A stretch of 64,000 nt of DNA from Pedobacter cryoconitis (GTDB lineage: Bacteria > Bacteroidota > Bacteroidia > Sphingobacteriales > Sphingobacteriaceae). Shown piece after piece: positions 31,397 to 40,743 of the stretch (positions within the stretch are counted from its first letter, which is position 1; each line of letters begins with the position of its first letter). Below the pieces are notes generated by a model. It ran no database searches and had not been told where the DNA came from. It saw only the letters and a list, made by a program, of their open reading frames with translations. The position numbers and the translations under genes were made by a program. The DNA is taken from positions 4,216,001 through 4,280,000 of the forward strand of contig NZ_CP014504.1 in NCBI RefSeq assembly GCF_001590605.1. Direction: 5' to 3'.

Positions 31397-33229
31397 TTAA
31401 GCCTCCACCTCGTCAGGATTGAAACTTAACCCTATTTCCTTTAAGAGTAAAGCAGCGTTAAATGTTTTACAGGCTCCTTCTTTTAATTTGTAATCAAAGT
31501 TCATCTCCCCTTCTGCCAGCTGAATATCAAAATGATAGTTTCTTACCAGGCCAGCATACTTTTCAATCATTTCCGATAATTGAAGATCATGTGTAGCAAA
31601 TAGTGCCGGCGTTTTTCTGAGGATCATTTGCTGAATAAAAACTTTTGATCCCAGGTATTTATCTTTACTGTTTGTTCCTCTCAGCATCTCATCGATCAGT
31701 ACTAATGGGTGTGCTAATGAGGTCACTCCTTCCAGGATCATTTTCAGTCTGTTCAACTCTGCTTTAAAAGTTGAAGTCTGGTCATTGAGTGAATCTTTAA
31801 TCCGCATATAAGTTAAGATTTCAAAGATGGAGACCTTCATGTATTTAGCACACACAGGAGCGCCCGAAAATGCCAATACCATATTGATACCAGCCGTGCG
31901 CAGAAACGTGCTCTTACCTGCCATATTTGAGCCGGTGATGATATCAACTGTTGGCTGGTTATTAAAACTATAAGTGTTAACTATCCGCTTATTTTCTGCA
32001 ATAAGCGGATGCCCCAGTTCTTTGGCCTCAAAATGAAAAGCGTCTGAGATTACCGGAAAAGTAAGCTCTGGTTCGTTGTAATTGAAAGTAGCAAAGGAAA
32101 TCAATTCTTCAAACTGACTGATAGTATACAGTCCTTTGATCAATTGATCTGAAGAATTAACAAACCATTTGTCCAGCTGGATGGCACATCTGAAATCCCA
32201 CAATAGGAATACATTAAAAATAGTGCCGACAACCATATTTAACCGCACGTCAAATGAATTGATAATGCTTGATAGTTTTTTGATTTGCGCACTTAGTGGT
32301 ACAGCTACTGTAAGCTCAGTAAAGAAACCTTTAATATATTTACTTTCCCATTTGAGTTCTTCTGTCCATTTCACTGTTCCTGAAATTGCATTGAGTAAAC
32401 TTGCGCTACCACTAAATCCGGAATGAACCAGGTTGATCTTTTTACTGAAGTAAAAGCATAAAACAACATTAACAAAAGCGTATAGTCCTAATCCCTCCCA
32501 ATAGAAGCCACCATATAAAGAGCCGAGAATAATCAATCCAGCAGATATAAAAGGTACTATCATTGTATATAGTCTCAACAAAGGACGCTGTGTAAATTTC
32601 AACTGATCCGGCATCTGGTGTTCCAGTTTATGACCGATTATTTCAAGCTGTTCCGGTTTATGATTCTGAAGTCCTGCTCTAAAGTGGAAAGTCTGATCAA
32701 TATGCCTGGTTAATTCAATAATTGCCTCCTGACGCTCCATAATAAGTGCTGGCGTGGCAGGTTTATTCAAACTATCTGCTAATAATTTCATCCCATTCAC
32801 TGTGTTTGAACGGTTGATAAATGCATATAAAGAGGAATGCCCATAAATATCCAGGTCTGAAGCATAAGGGTGATATTCGTCTTCAAAGTGCTTGCCTTCT
32901 TTGTACTTATTTTTACCTGTCAGGATGAGATTGACTTCATTCTGAAATACAAAAAGCATTTTCTCTGCATAATTCAGCTCTTGCTCTTTAGCAGTCTGGC
33001 GCTTCACAATTGCCATAAAACATAATACAGGAATACACATCAGGATACCAATCAACCAATGATAGCCGAAATAGATCGTAATACTAACTAAAAGTATTTC
33101 AATTATAAATAATCCTAATCTGGATAACGATATGTTATTGAGTGCTTTATTGATTGCTTTAATTTGTTCTTCCTGAGTTGCAACGTTATTTTGATAGTCC
33201 TTTAAAATACTATCTTTAGATTTTACCAT
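31397..33229 (-). CDS. membrane-anchored MutS-like ATPase
   Basis: 610 residues. Only the MutS lever/clamp-like and ATPase regions are present; the mismatch-recognition and connector domains are absent. Two hydrophobic pairs (about 37-75 and 225-265) look like membrane segments, so it is probably membrane-bound. The ATPase has Walker A GSNMAGKST, the signature region DQTSTFKAEL, Walker B LVLIDEMLRGT and ATHDLQL. It is thus not classical mismatch repair. Related proteins are common in Bacteroidota; function unknown. It is divergent from rlmH. Confidence 0.82.
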   Translation of the reverse strand: MVKSKDSILKDYQNNVATQEEQIKAINKALNNISLSRLGLFIIEILLVSITIYFGYHWLIGILMCIPVLCFMAIVKRQTAKEQELNYAEKMLFVFQNEVNLILTGKNKYKEGKHFEDEYHPYASDLDIYGHSSLYAFINRSNTVNGMKLLADSLNKPATPALIMERQEAIIELTRHIDQTFHFRAGLQNHKPEQLEIIGHKLEHQMPDQLKFTQRPLLRLYTMIVPFISAGLIILGSLYGGFYWEGLGLYAFVNVVLCFYFSKKINLVHSGFSGSASLLNAISGTVKWTEELKWESKYIKGFFTELTVAVPLSAQIKKLSSIINSFDVRLNMVVGTIFNVFLLWDFRCAIQLDKWFVNSSDQLIKGLYTISQFEELISFATFNYNEPELTFPVISDAFHFEAKELGHPLIAENKRIVNTYSFNNQPTVDIITGSNMAGKSTFLRTAGINMVLAFSGAPVCAKYMKVSIFEILTYMRIKDSLNDQTSTFKAELNRLKMILEGVTSLAHPLVLIDEMLRGTNSKDKYLGSKVFIQQMILRKTPALFATHDLQLSEMIEKYAGLVRNYHFDIQLAEGEMNFDYKLKEGACKTFNAALLLKEIGLSFNPDEVEA

Positions 33230-33337
33230 ATCTTTGAGTCCTGTTTTTATTAGAAGCGCTTAATTTTCAGCACCTCATGGTTCCTTAATCCGACCGCTTC
33301 TAATATAGGGATTACTACATTAGCACATTAATTTTGA

Positions 33338-33811
33338 ATGAAAATAACTTTACTCGTTGTCGGAAAAACAGAGGATAAATATCTGATCGAGGGTATTGAA
33401 AAATATCTTAACCGGTTAAAACATTACATTGGTTTCAGCCTCGTTGTGATCCCTGATGTGAAGAACACCAAGAATTTAACAGAAGCGCAGCAGAAGGGCA
33501 AGGAAGCCGAGTTGATCCTGAAACAAATCAGCAATCTGGATACTGTTATTTTAATGGATGAAAAAGGAAAAAAATATACTTCCGTTCAGTTTTCAAATTA
33601 TCTGAACAAACAAATGATCGGGAGTGTTCAGCATATGATATTTGTGATTGGCGGGCCTTATGGTTTTGACGAAAGTGTCTATAAAAGAGCAAATGGAAGT
33701 ATCTCTCTATCAGACATGACATTTTCACATCAAATGGTCCGTTTATTTTTTGTTGAACAGTTATATAGAGCATTTAGTATCTTAAAGGGCGAACCTTACC
33801 ACCATGAGTAG
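33338..33811 (+). CDS. rlmH: 23S rRNA (pseudouridine(1915)-N(3))-methyltransferase
   Basis: A 157-residue SPOUT-class methyltransferase that modifies pseudouridine 1915 in helix 69 of 23S rRNA on assembled 70S ribosomes. The SAM-binding knot is visible as FVIGGPYGFDES and LSDMTFSHQMVRLFFVEQLYRAF, with the conserved C-terminal GEPYHHE. Length is typical. It reads divergently from the MutS-like gene; the 41-residue peptide gene follows 88 bases later. Confidence 0.95.
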   Translation: MKITLLVVGKTEDKYLIEGIEKYLNRLKHYIGFSLVVIPDVKNTKNLTEAQQKGKEAELILKQISNLDTVILMDEKGKKYTSVQFSNYLNKQMIGSVQHMIFVIGGPYGFDESVYKRANGSISLSDMTFSHQMVRLFFVEQLYRAFSILKGEPYHHE

Positions 33812-33899
33812 CAACGCCTGTTTATTCTGAAGGGGCTTTATGGAATATTTCATTTTTTGCATCATCATCATAAGCTATTTAAACTAAGAAAGGAATTTT

Positions 33900-34025
33900 A
33901 TGCAACCAGGAGATTTTAAAAGAAAATACAGATTCAGAAGCAGGGGTAATGGTAACCGGTGGGGATTTACAATTGCCATCATCATCTCTATACTTGCATT
34001 TCTGCTGATCGTATATTATTTGTAA
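33900..34025 (+). CDS. 41-residue single-span membrane peptide
   Basis: ATG at 33900, preceded by a good purine-rich ribosome site (AAGAAAGGA, ending about 6 bases before). The N-terminal 20 residues are strongly basic (MQPGDFKRKYRFRSRG); residues 22-41 are a hydrophobic helix (FTIAIIISILAFLLIVYYL), then stop. A strong bidirectional terminator follows. The layout of ribosome site, charged head and single membrane helix argues for a real small gene; function unknown. Confidence 0.65.
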   Translation: MQPGDFKRKYRFRSRGNGNRWGFTIAIIISILAFLLIVYYL

Positions 34026-34057
34026 GCAATAGTTAGCGTGCACAGCGAAATTTTGCA

Positions 34058-34096
34058 CATAAAAAAACCGGATGTTAAACATCCGGTTTTTTTATG
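34058..34096. terminator. bidirectional terminator
   Basis: Perfect 18-bp arms (34058-34075 and 34079-34096), A7/T7 outer parts around a CCGGATGT/ACATCCGG core and a 3-base loop. It serves the small membrane peptide gene and the convergent DUF5606 gene. Confidence 0.92.
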
Positions 34097-34107
34097 ATAT
34101 GGAATTC

Positions 34108-34641
34108 TTAAACTCCTTTTTTACTTGTCATGCTAGCTTTTTTAGCTGGCTGAGATGTTTTAACCGGAGCTTTAGCATTTGAAGGTTTAGGCGTAGCCTT
34201 AACTTTCTTATCATCTGCAGCTTTAACCGCCTCACCACCTTCAACAGCTCCGGGAGCAGTTTCAGTGAACAAAGGAAGATCCTTCAATAAGTGGTACCAG
34301 GTAACGATTTTCTTCATATCTGAAGTATAAACTTTCTCCTGATCGTGTGTAGGTGCAACCTCAACGAATAATGCTCTTAAAACAGCAGCATCCGCTTTAG
34401 CGTCAGCAACTTCACCTTTTAATGCAGCAATATTTGCTAAAACGTCAACTAGTTTCAAATCTTCATCTTCACCATAGATAGTAATATCCTCTAATGAAGC
34501 CAGTTTAGTAGAAGAGATACTAGTTACAATTTTAACTTTCTGAGCATCTAAGCTTTCCAGTACATAACCTGCTTTATTTTGTCCAACAAGTTTAAATAAA
34601 CCTGGTCTGCCAGATACGGCTACAATTCCTCTTAAATTCAT
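34108..34641 (-). CDS. DUF5606 domain protein
   Basis: 177 residues. The conserved N-terminal part (MNLRGIVAVSGRPGLFKLVGQ, then about 120 residues) is the DUF5606 domain, found in Bacteroidota and of unknown function. The last 50 residues are an Ala/Lys/Pro-rich, probably disordered, basic tail. No signal peptide. It follows the cyclophilin gene by three bases on the same strand, so the two are one operon. Confidence 0.85.
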   Translation of the reverse strand: MNLRGIVAVSGRPGLFKLVGQNKAGYVLESLDAQKVKIVTSISSTKLASLEDITIYGEDEDLKLVDVLANIAALKGEVADAKADAAVLRALFVEVAPTHDQEKVYTSDMKKIVTWYHLLKDLPLFTETAPGAVEGGEAVKAADDKKVKATPKPSNAKAPVKTSQPAKKASMTSKKGV

Positions 34642-34644
34642 ATC

Positions 34645-35106
34645 TTAATCTTCTATCACTTCTATACCTAAAATCTTATCTCCTTGTTTGAGATCATCAA
34701 CAATGTCTACATTTTCAACCACTTTACCAAAGCAAGTATGGTTTCTATCTAAATGCGCAGTGTTTGATCTGCTGTGACAAATGAAGAATTGTGAACCTCC
34801 AGTGTTTCTGCCAGCATGTGCCATAGATAATACACCGCGTTCGTGATGTTGATTTCCACCATCAAGCTCACAGTCAATTTTGTAACCAGGGCCACCAGTT
34901 CCAGCTAAATGAGCTGTAGCAGCGTCTTTGGAATTTGGACATCCTGCTTGTACTACGAAATCAGGAATTACACGGTGAAAAGTGATTCCATCATAAAACC
35001 CTTCATTTGCCAGCTTTTTAAAGTTTGCAACTGTGTTAGGGGCATCTGTGTCATAAAACTCGACAGTCATGTCGCCTTTTTCTGTTTTTATTATTGCTTT
35101 GCTCAT
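34645..35106 (-). CDS. peptidyl-prolyl cis-trans isomerase, cyclophilin type
   Basis: 153 residues from the ATG at 35106; the frame extends 7 codons upstream but MSKAIIKTEKGD is the normal start. The cyclophilin core is complete: FHRVIPDFVVQAG with the catalytic Arg, the GGSQFFICH strand, and HLDRNHTCFGKV. It has no signal peptide, so it is cytoplasmic. It speeds proline isomerisation during folding. A TAnnTTTG element sits at 35125-35132. Confidence 0.93.
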   Translation of the reverse strand: MSKAIIKTEKGDMTVEFYDTDAPNTVANFKKLANEGFYDGITFHRVIPDFVVQAGCPNSKDAATAHLAGTGGPGYKIDCELDGGNQHHERGVLSMAHAGRNTGGSQFFICHSRSNTAHLDRNHTCFGKVVENVDIVDDLKQGDKILGIEVIED

Positions 35107-35124
35107 ATTCTTTTTTGTAATGGT

Positions 35125-35132
35125 CAAATTTA
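35125..35132 (-). promoter_or_regulatory. -7 promoter element of the cyclophilin-DUF5606 operon
   Basis: On the minus strand TAAATTTG matches TAnnTTTG, 18 bases before the ATG. At the -33 distance only GTTTA is seen, close to but not TTTG. Confidence 0.35.
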
Positions 35133-35279
35133 GTAAATTGAAACGACTAGATAAACTAAAGGTTCAAAAACCTATTCAACCTATAAATGTATATATAATG
35201 ATTCATTTTAACGTTTAATAGTCGTAAAAATTTTAAATCAGCTATCTAAAGTTTAGATTAGTACCTGGCCTGCTAACTT

Positions 35280-36542
35280 ATGATTTTAAAAAAGAGTTTC
35301 CTTCTGTTGTTATTGTTGACTTTAACCCTGGTAATGAGAGCTTCATCGATTCTGATTAATATGGATGAAGATCAGAAAAACCATCTCAAAGCTTATGGTA
35401 TTGCTTACTGGAGTATTAAACAGCAGGCAGATGTAAGTTGGTTATTGAATTACAGGGGCGGCAGTTTTCTGATTAAATATAACAAACTGATAGAAGATGA
35501 ATGTAAAACCAGGGGAGTTTCTTACCAGGTCATCGCCGATGGCAAGGTTACGGCTATACTGAACGAGATCAGTGATCCTGCTGTAAATATGGAAATGGTT
35601 AAGCTGGAAAAAGCACCAAAAATTGCCGTCTACTCTCCCAAAAGTAAATTGCCCTGGGACGATGCCGTAACGATGGTTCTCACCTATGCAGAGATTCCGT
35701 ACGACGTTGTGTATGATGACGAAGTATTAAAAGATAAGTTAACTGGTTATGACTGGCTGCACTTACACCACGAAGATTTTACCGGACAGTACGGTCGCTT
35801 CTGGAGTGCCTTTCAGAATGCAACCTGGTATAAAGAAGATGTCAGAAATCAGGAAGCAACAGCTAAAAGAAACGGGTTTAGTAAAGTATCTCTGATGAAA
35901 CTCTCTGTAGCCAGGAAAATGACTGAATTCTGTGCAGGCGGAGGTTTTCTTTTTGCCATGTGCTCTGCTACAGACAGTTTTGATATCGCCCTGTCTGCAG
36001 CGGGTGTAGATATTTGTGCCGCTATGTTTGATGGGGATGCAGAAGATCCAAATGCACAATCCAGGCTCGATTTCAATAAGACACTCGCCTTTAAAGATTT
36101 CAGACTGGATCCGAATCCTGCAAACTACGAGTTTTCTGATATTGATGTCACACAGACCAGAAGCCTGAATCAGCAAAATGATTATTTCACTTTATTTGAA
36201 TTTTCAGCAAAGTCAGATCTCGTGCCGACTATGCTGACCCAAAACCATGACCGCGTAATTAAAGGGTTTATGGGCCAGACTACAGCTTTTAGAAAGAGCC
36301 TGATTAAACCCAATATTACTGTTTTGGGAGAAAATAAAGGGGCAGCAGAAGTCCGTTACCTGCATGGTGATATTGGAAAAGGACAGTTTACTTTTTACGG
36401 AGGACACGATCCCGAAGATTATCAACATGCTGTGGGTGATCCACCCACAGACTTAAACTTGCATCCCAATTCACCGGGATATCGTTTGATTCTAAATAAT
36501 GTCCTGTTTCCTGCGGCAAAGAAAAAGCATCAGAAAACCTGA
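35280..36542 (+). CDS. exported amidotransferase-like protein, unknown function
   Basis: 420 residues with an N-terminal signal peptide or anchor (MILKKSFLLLLLLTLTL). Homologues in Bacteroidota are often named asparagine synthetase B, but this protein lacks the N-terminal catalytic Cys of that family and has no SGGxDS pyrophosphate loop. A class I glutamine-amidotransferase-like fold is suggested by KIAVYSPKSKLPWDDAV, YDWLHLHHEDFTG and the GGGFLFAMCSATD turn. Substrate unknown. It converges with the porin gene, three bases between stops. Confidence 0.6.
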   Translation: MILKKSFLLLLLLTLTLVMRASSILINMDEDQKNHLKAYGIAYWSIKQQADVSWLLNYRGGSFLIKYNKLIEDECKTRGVSYQVIADGKVTAILNEISDPAVNMEMVKLEKAPKIAVYSPKSKLPWDDAVTMVLTYAEIPYDVVYDDEVLKDKLTGYDWLHLHHEDFTGQYGRFWSAFQNATWYKEDVRNQEATAKRNGFSKVSLMKLSVARKMTEFCAGGGFLFAMCSATDSFDIALSAAGVDICAAMFDGDAEDPNAQSRLDFNKTLAFKDFRLDPNPANYEFSDIDVTQTRSLNQQNDYFTLFEFSAKSDLVPTMLTQNHDRVIKGFMGQTTAFRKSLIKPNITVLGENKGAAEVRYLHGDIGKGQFTFYGGHDPEDYQHAVGDPPTDLNLHPNSPGYRLILNNVLFPAAKKKHQKT

Positions 36543-36545
36543 TCA

Positions 36546-38729
36546 TTAATCGTAGAAGTTCCAGCTTAACCCTACCTGAAGTGACTTGTCTTGCATCGGG
36601 TACCTGTTCACCGTATAATATCCTTTAGACTGGATTCCCTGGTTAAGGTATGCGTATTTAACAAAGATATTAGCTTTTCTTAAGCTCGCTCTTACCCAGA
36701 TATCAACAATTGGATAACTATCAAATTTGACTGGTTTATAGGGAATAGCGGCATCGGGAGCTGACTGGCGAATATAAAACTGGCTCACCGATGGGGAATA
36801 GGAGTAATTTACATATTTTGTATTATACCTTACGTCAACTCCAAACTCTGTATTTAGAACCTTAAATACCTTCGCCTTCATATACAAACTATTGAAAGTA
36901 TAAAAATCTGGTGTTGGCATAATATCTGGTTTACTTGTTTTCTGATAAACAACATAGCTATCCAGGTTGAACCTGCCGAAGGTGAATTTCTTTCCTACCG
37001 TTACTTTTAACACACTGATACTTCCTGATTCTTGTGCCGGCAGAATAGTCAGGGAGTCAACAGTTGTATTTTTCTGTACAAAATACAGGTAGTTATTAAT
37101 CATATAATATTCTGCACCAGCATCCAGTCCCAGCTTCTCATTGATATATTTAAAAGACAGATTCACTGTTTTCGTTCTGTTAAAAGGGCTGGCCAGTATC
37201 ACAATATTGGGCGAAGCTAAAGGGTTAGCAGCTTTAAGCTCAGCGAGTTTCGGATCAACAGCTGCATTGGTCCAGCCGAAGTGGTTTCCATAATGGGTAT
37301 CGTAAATTTCTTCTGGTGATTTGTTCTGAATATATCCTCCTAAAACTATCCTGCCCAGGTTATGGCTAACCAGTACATTACTTTTGGCTTCATACATAAA
37401 GTCTCCGGCCTGTCTGCCTTGAAAGATTTGCTGTACATCAAAGTTCAGATCTATCCGGTTGCTGAATCTATAACCTGCAGACCCCAAAAGTGTCACATTC
37501 TGGAATGTTTTGGCATAGTTGGAGAAGTACTTATTGTCAATTGTTACCGTTTCTGAGGTAACGACTCCAGCTGCATTGGTAAAATTATAAGTATTTGTCT
37601 GCGGGAGCACCCCTACTATTTGTGAATAGTTATAAAAATCGTGGCGGATACCTGCGTCTAGTTTCAATTCATTTTTGATAACAGAACTGGATTTTCCACG
37701 CAGAAAGAAACTGTAGATAAACTCATTTTGTATATGTTTTACAGTAGTACTATCATTGGTATAGGAAAGGTCACGCATACCTGAGGGTAAAACAGTGTGG
37801 TCATCTGCTTCCCTTTTCTGAAAAGCATAAGAATCCTTATCATATTTGATCGTATAGGTAATCTTATTGGTAGGAAGTACTTTTTTAGAGATTTCCTGAT
37901 CCAGGCTATCAATACGGCCAACAAAATAGGTTTGTCTCAGAAAGAATGTATTCTTCCTGTAGATTTGCCTGGCAGAACTCAACCTCACCGACTGAGACAT
38001 CCGGTCTATGGAAAGGTTATTAGTGCCAAAGATATTATCATTGATAATTGAACCGTTTTCATAAGCCTTCAGCGTATTAAAGATAGCATTTGCATAAAGT
38101 GTATATCTTTTATTTGGCGAAGTATACCAGCTAAAAAATGTACCATTCAGTACATCTCCTCTTTGCCTTTGATACAACCCATTAGCCCCTATCCGGTTAT
38201 AACTCGCACCAACATTAAAATTCTTTTTAATGTTTTGAGTGTGCATTACCCTAAAAAGCTGCTCTGCCTCACCACTATATTGTCCGGCAAAATAAATATT
38301 ACTAAAAGGGGAACGTGCCTGATAATATCTAATGTCATCGTTTCCCATCGCATACCAGTCAAGCGAGTGGAATCCCGGATTAAAACCAATCGTTTTGATC
38401 GGCTCAAATAAAAGATCTTTAGCGGCAAGACCTATATTTCCAGTATTGATGGTCGGTCTTCTGGGCTGAGCAATCGAACTGAAATTCTGCATTCCTCTTA
38501 AACTTGTATCCAGCGCAAGTGTCTGAATACTGTCTTTAGTTAGTTTAAGCGTAGTATAACGAACAAAACGCGAGGTAAAAATAACAGAGTCTTTACTGTT
38601 TTCCAGTTTACTTCTTAAGGAATCTAATTCTTTATTTTGATTCACTGAAGTCTTAAGGTCCTGAGCAAAAGATTGCTTTGCCCCAAACAAGACACAGCTT
38701 AAAAGAAATAAAACAATGGTTTTATACAT
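36546..38729 (-). CDS. putative outer-membrane porin (Porin_10 family)
   Basis: 727 residues with a signal peptide (to about 22, ending KQSFAQ). After a short N-terminal stretch (ARSPFSNIYFAGQYSGEAEQLF) the protein is a long series of alternating amphipathic beta-strands ending in a C-terminal aromatic (LQVGLSWNFYD), as in outer-membrane barrels. It fits the Bacteroidota putative-porin family PF14121; cargo is unknown. Its start overlaps the stop of the purine nucleoside phosphorylase gene by one base, so it is the last gene of lpxK-pnp-porin. Confidence 0.8.
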   Translation of the reverse strand: MYKTIVLFLLSCVLFGAKQSFAQDLKTSVNQNKELDSLRSKLENSKDSVIFTSRFVRYTTLKLTKDSIQTLALDTSLRGMQNFSSIAQPRRPTINTGNIGLAAKDLLFEPIKTIGFNPGFHSLDWYAMGNDDIRYYQARSPFSNIYFAGQYSGEAEQLFRVMHTQNIKKNFNVGASYNRIGANGLYQRQRGDVLNGTFFSWYTSPNKRYTLYANAIFNTLKAYENGSIINDNIFGTNNLSIDRMSQSVRLSSARQIYRKNTFFLRQTYFVGRIDSLDQEISKKVLPTNKITYTIKYDKDSYAFQKREADDHTVLPSGMRDLSYTNDSTTVKHIQNEFIYSFFLRGKSSSVIKNELKLDAGIRHDFYNYSQIVGVLPQTNTYNFTNAAGVVTSETVTIDNKYFSNYAKTFQNVTLLGSAGYRFSNRIDLNFDVQQIFQGRQAGDFMYEAKSNVLVSHNLGRIVLGGYIQNKSPEEIYDTHYGNHFGWTNAAVDPKLAELKAANPLASPNIVILASPFNRTKTVNLSFKYINEKLGLDAGAEYYMINNYLYFVQKNTTVDSLTILPAQESGSISVLKVTVGKKFTFGRFNLDSYVVYQKTSKPDIMPTPDFYTFNSLYMKAKVFKVLNTEFGVDVRYNTKYVNYSYSPSVSQFYIRQSAPDAAIPYKPVKFDSYPIVDIWVRASLRKANIFVKYAYLNQGIQSKGYYTVNRYPMQDKSLQVGLSWNFYD

Positions 38730-39544
38730 TATAAAGAAAGAATTAGCTGGCTTAATATTTTCGTCATTTTAGGTTCAGCTGCGCGTGCTGTTTCCAGTAT
38801 TTCTTCCAGGCTTACCGGAACTAAAACATCACCAAAACCTTCATCAGTCAGTACAGAAATTGCAAAAACCGGAATGCTCATATGGTTCGCAACAATAACT
38901 TCTGGAACAGTACTCATTCCTACGGCATCACCACCTATAATGCGCAAATAATTATATTCTGCTTTTGTTTCCAGATTTGGCCCTGTTACTGAAACATAAA
39001 CGCCCTGGTGACAAGTAATCTTTTCTGCTGCTGCAATTTCCATTGCACGTTTAATAAAGTCTTTTTGATAAGGCTGGCTCATATCAGGAAACCTTGGTCC
39101 CATGTCACTATCATTTCTTCCACGTAGCGGACTTTCAGGTTGTAAGTTGATATGATCATTAATAATCATCAAATCACCTTTTTTAAAATCAGCATTCAGT
39201 GAACCAGCTGCATTCGAGATAAACAGGTGCTGAATTCCAAGGGCTTTCATCACTCTGATTGGAAAAGTAATCTGCTGCATGGAATATCCTTCATAATAGT
39301 GTAATCTGCCTTGCATAGCAATGACCTTTTTACCATTAAGATTTCCAAAAATTAGTTTTCCAGAGTGGAATTCTAAAGTCGAAATAGGGAAATTAGGAAT
39401 ATTAGAATACATCAGACTGAATTCTACATCGATCTCGTTCACCAGACCACCTAATCCGGTACCCAGTATTATTCCGATTTCCGGCTGGAAATTATTGCAT
39501 TTTAACTTGATGTATTCAACGGTCTCGTGTAGTGTCTGAAACAT
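38729..39544 (-). CDS. purine-nucleoside phosphorylase
   Basis: 271 residues, trimeric PNP type (PNP/MTAP family). It splits purine nucleosides with phosphate in salvage. Motifs: GIILGTGLGGLV (phosphate loop), FHSGKL, MQGRLHYYEGY, NAAGSLN, the substrate-site Glu in GPNLETKAEY and the Asn-type purine region ISVLTDEGFG. The start overlaps the lpxK end by 29 bases; the stop overlaps the porin start by one base, which indicates coupled translation. Confidence 0.92.
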   Translation of the reverse strand: MFQTLHETVEYIKLKCNNFQPEIGIILGTGLGGLVNEIDVEFSLMYSNIPNFPISTLEFHSGKLIFGNLNGKKVIAMQGRLHYYEGYSMQQITFPIRVMKALGIQHLFISNAAGSLNADFKKGDLMIINDHINLQPESPLRGRNDSDMGPRFPDMSQPYQKDFIKRAMEIAAAEKITCHQGVYVSVTGPNLETKAEYNYLRIIGGDAVGMSTVPEVIVANHMSIPVFAISVLTDEGFGDVLVPVSLEEILETARAAEPKMTKILSQLILSL

Positions 39545-40574
39545 ATTTTAGGATCTTTTGGTCAAATGTTTTTTTGTGGGCCGCCTCAATATTTATATGA
39601 ATAGGCAAATAAAATACAGGCAAATTTAATAGTAATTCTTTGATTGTAACATCAAATAAACGTTGTGCATCCTTTTCTGTTGTGATAATAATTTTTTCTT
39701 TCGCAGAATCATGATGAAATGCCTCTGCCAATTTACGCAAATTCCCTAAACTGAATGCGTGATGGTCGGGATAATCATGATGTTCAATGGCAGAAGAAAA
39801 ACCTGACAGATAATCAAATAGTGGCTTTGGATTGGCAATACCAGTCAGTAAGAAAATTTTTTTACCCTGCAGCGATTCCACATTTAAGACCGTAGTAGTG
39901 AAAAGACCTGTCAGGCTTTTATAGTTTATAGCAGAGAAAAAAAGATGAGCGGCTGCTCCCTTATCAAAATGCGCTGCACATTGTTTTTTCTGCTGTTCGG
40001 TGATCTTCAGAGGTGATTTAGTAACCAATAAAATATCTGCGCGTTTATATCCCCAAAAAGGCTCTCTCATATTACCTGCTGGCAATAAGAATTGCGTGCT
40101 CAATAATTTCTGAAATTCGAAAAGCAGGATACTGAACCCAGGATTTAACCTCCTGTGCTGAAAGGCATCATCCAGTATAATTACGTCATGTGCGTCTTTC
40201 AATTGCTTTATTCCTTTTACCCTATCCTCACATACTGCGACGGTTACTTGTGGAAACTTGTGATAAAACTGTAAAGGCTCGTCTCCTATTGATTTTGCAG
40301 TGGCTGTCTGATCTGCATATAAAAATCCTTTCGTTTCCCGCCCATATCCTCTGCTTAAAATAGCAATTTTATAATCGCCAAGCAAGTGTACCAGGTATTC
40401 GGTGACCGGACTTTTTCCAGAACCACCTACAACCAGGTTACCTACACAGATAACAGGAATATTGAACCGGGTAGATTTGAAAAGCCCCCAATCATAGAGC
40501 TTATTTCTAAAAATAACCACTACGCCATAAAGAACAGAAAAAGGAAGTAATAATAACCGGACGTATTTTATCAT
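39516..40574 (-). CDS. lpxK: tetraacyldisaccharide 4'-kinase
   Basis: 352 residues. It phosphorylates the 4' position of the lipid A precursor. An N-terminal membrane helix (about 4-24) precedes the P-loop GNLVVGGSGKSPV; later signatures are LSRGYGR and DDAFQHRRLNPG, diagnostic of LpxK. It acts on the inner face of the inner membrane. First gene of a three-gene overlapping unit. It reads divergently from pruA. Confidence 0.94.
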   Translation of the reverse strand: MIKYVRLLLLPFSVLYGVVVIFRNKLYDWGLFKSTRFNIPVICVGNLVVGGSGKSPVTEYLVHLLGDYKIAILSRGYGRETKGFLYADQTATAKSIGDEPLQFYHKFPQVTVAVCEDRVKGIKQLKDAHDVIILDDAFQHRRLNPGFSILLFEFQKLLSTQFLLPAGNMREPFWGYKRADILLVTKSPLKITEQQKKQCAAHFDKGAAAHLFFSAINYKSLTGLFTTTVLNVESLQGKKIFLLTGIANPKPLFDYLSGFSSAIEHHDYPDHHAFSLGNLRKLAEAFHHDSAKEKIIITTEKDAQRLFDVTIKELLLNLPVFYLPIHINIEAAHKKTFDQKILKYVSDTTRDR

Positions 40575-40690
40575 GCTATAGATTCAGAAGCGGCCTGAAT
40601 GAGTATGCTAAATTGAAACCGCCTTTCAAAAATAAGAATTATTTTCTCCGCGCTATGGTCTGTTAGCAGAATATCATATAGTAGAATGGA

Positions 40691-40722
40691 TTGACAGGCA
40701 ATAAAATAAAAAACTATCTTTG
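40691..40722 (+). promoter_or_regulatory. promoter of pruA
   Basis: TTG (40691-40693), 21 bases, then TATCTTTG (40715-40722), a good -7 match. The ATG at 40744 is 21 bases further on. Confidence 0.5.
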
Positions 40723-40743
40723 TGCAAACAACAATATTATATC

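Noticed and set aside
33329..33336. TAATTTTG before rlmH as a promoter
   Set aside because: It ends one base before the ATG, so the transcript would start inside the gene.
34038..34060. A sigma-54-like site (GTGCACAGCGAAATTTTGCA) after the small peptide gene
   Set aside because: The -24 element is a poor match and the only plus-strand sequence beyond it is a terminator.
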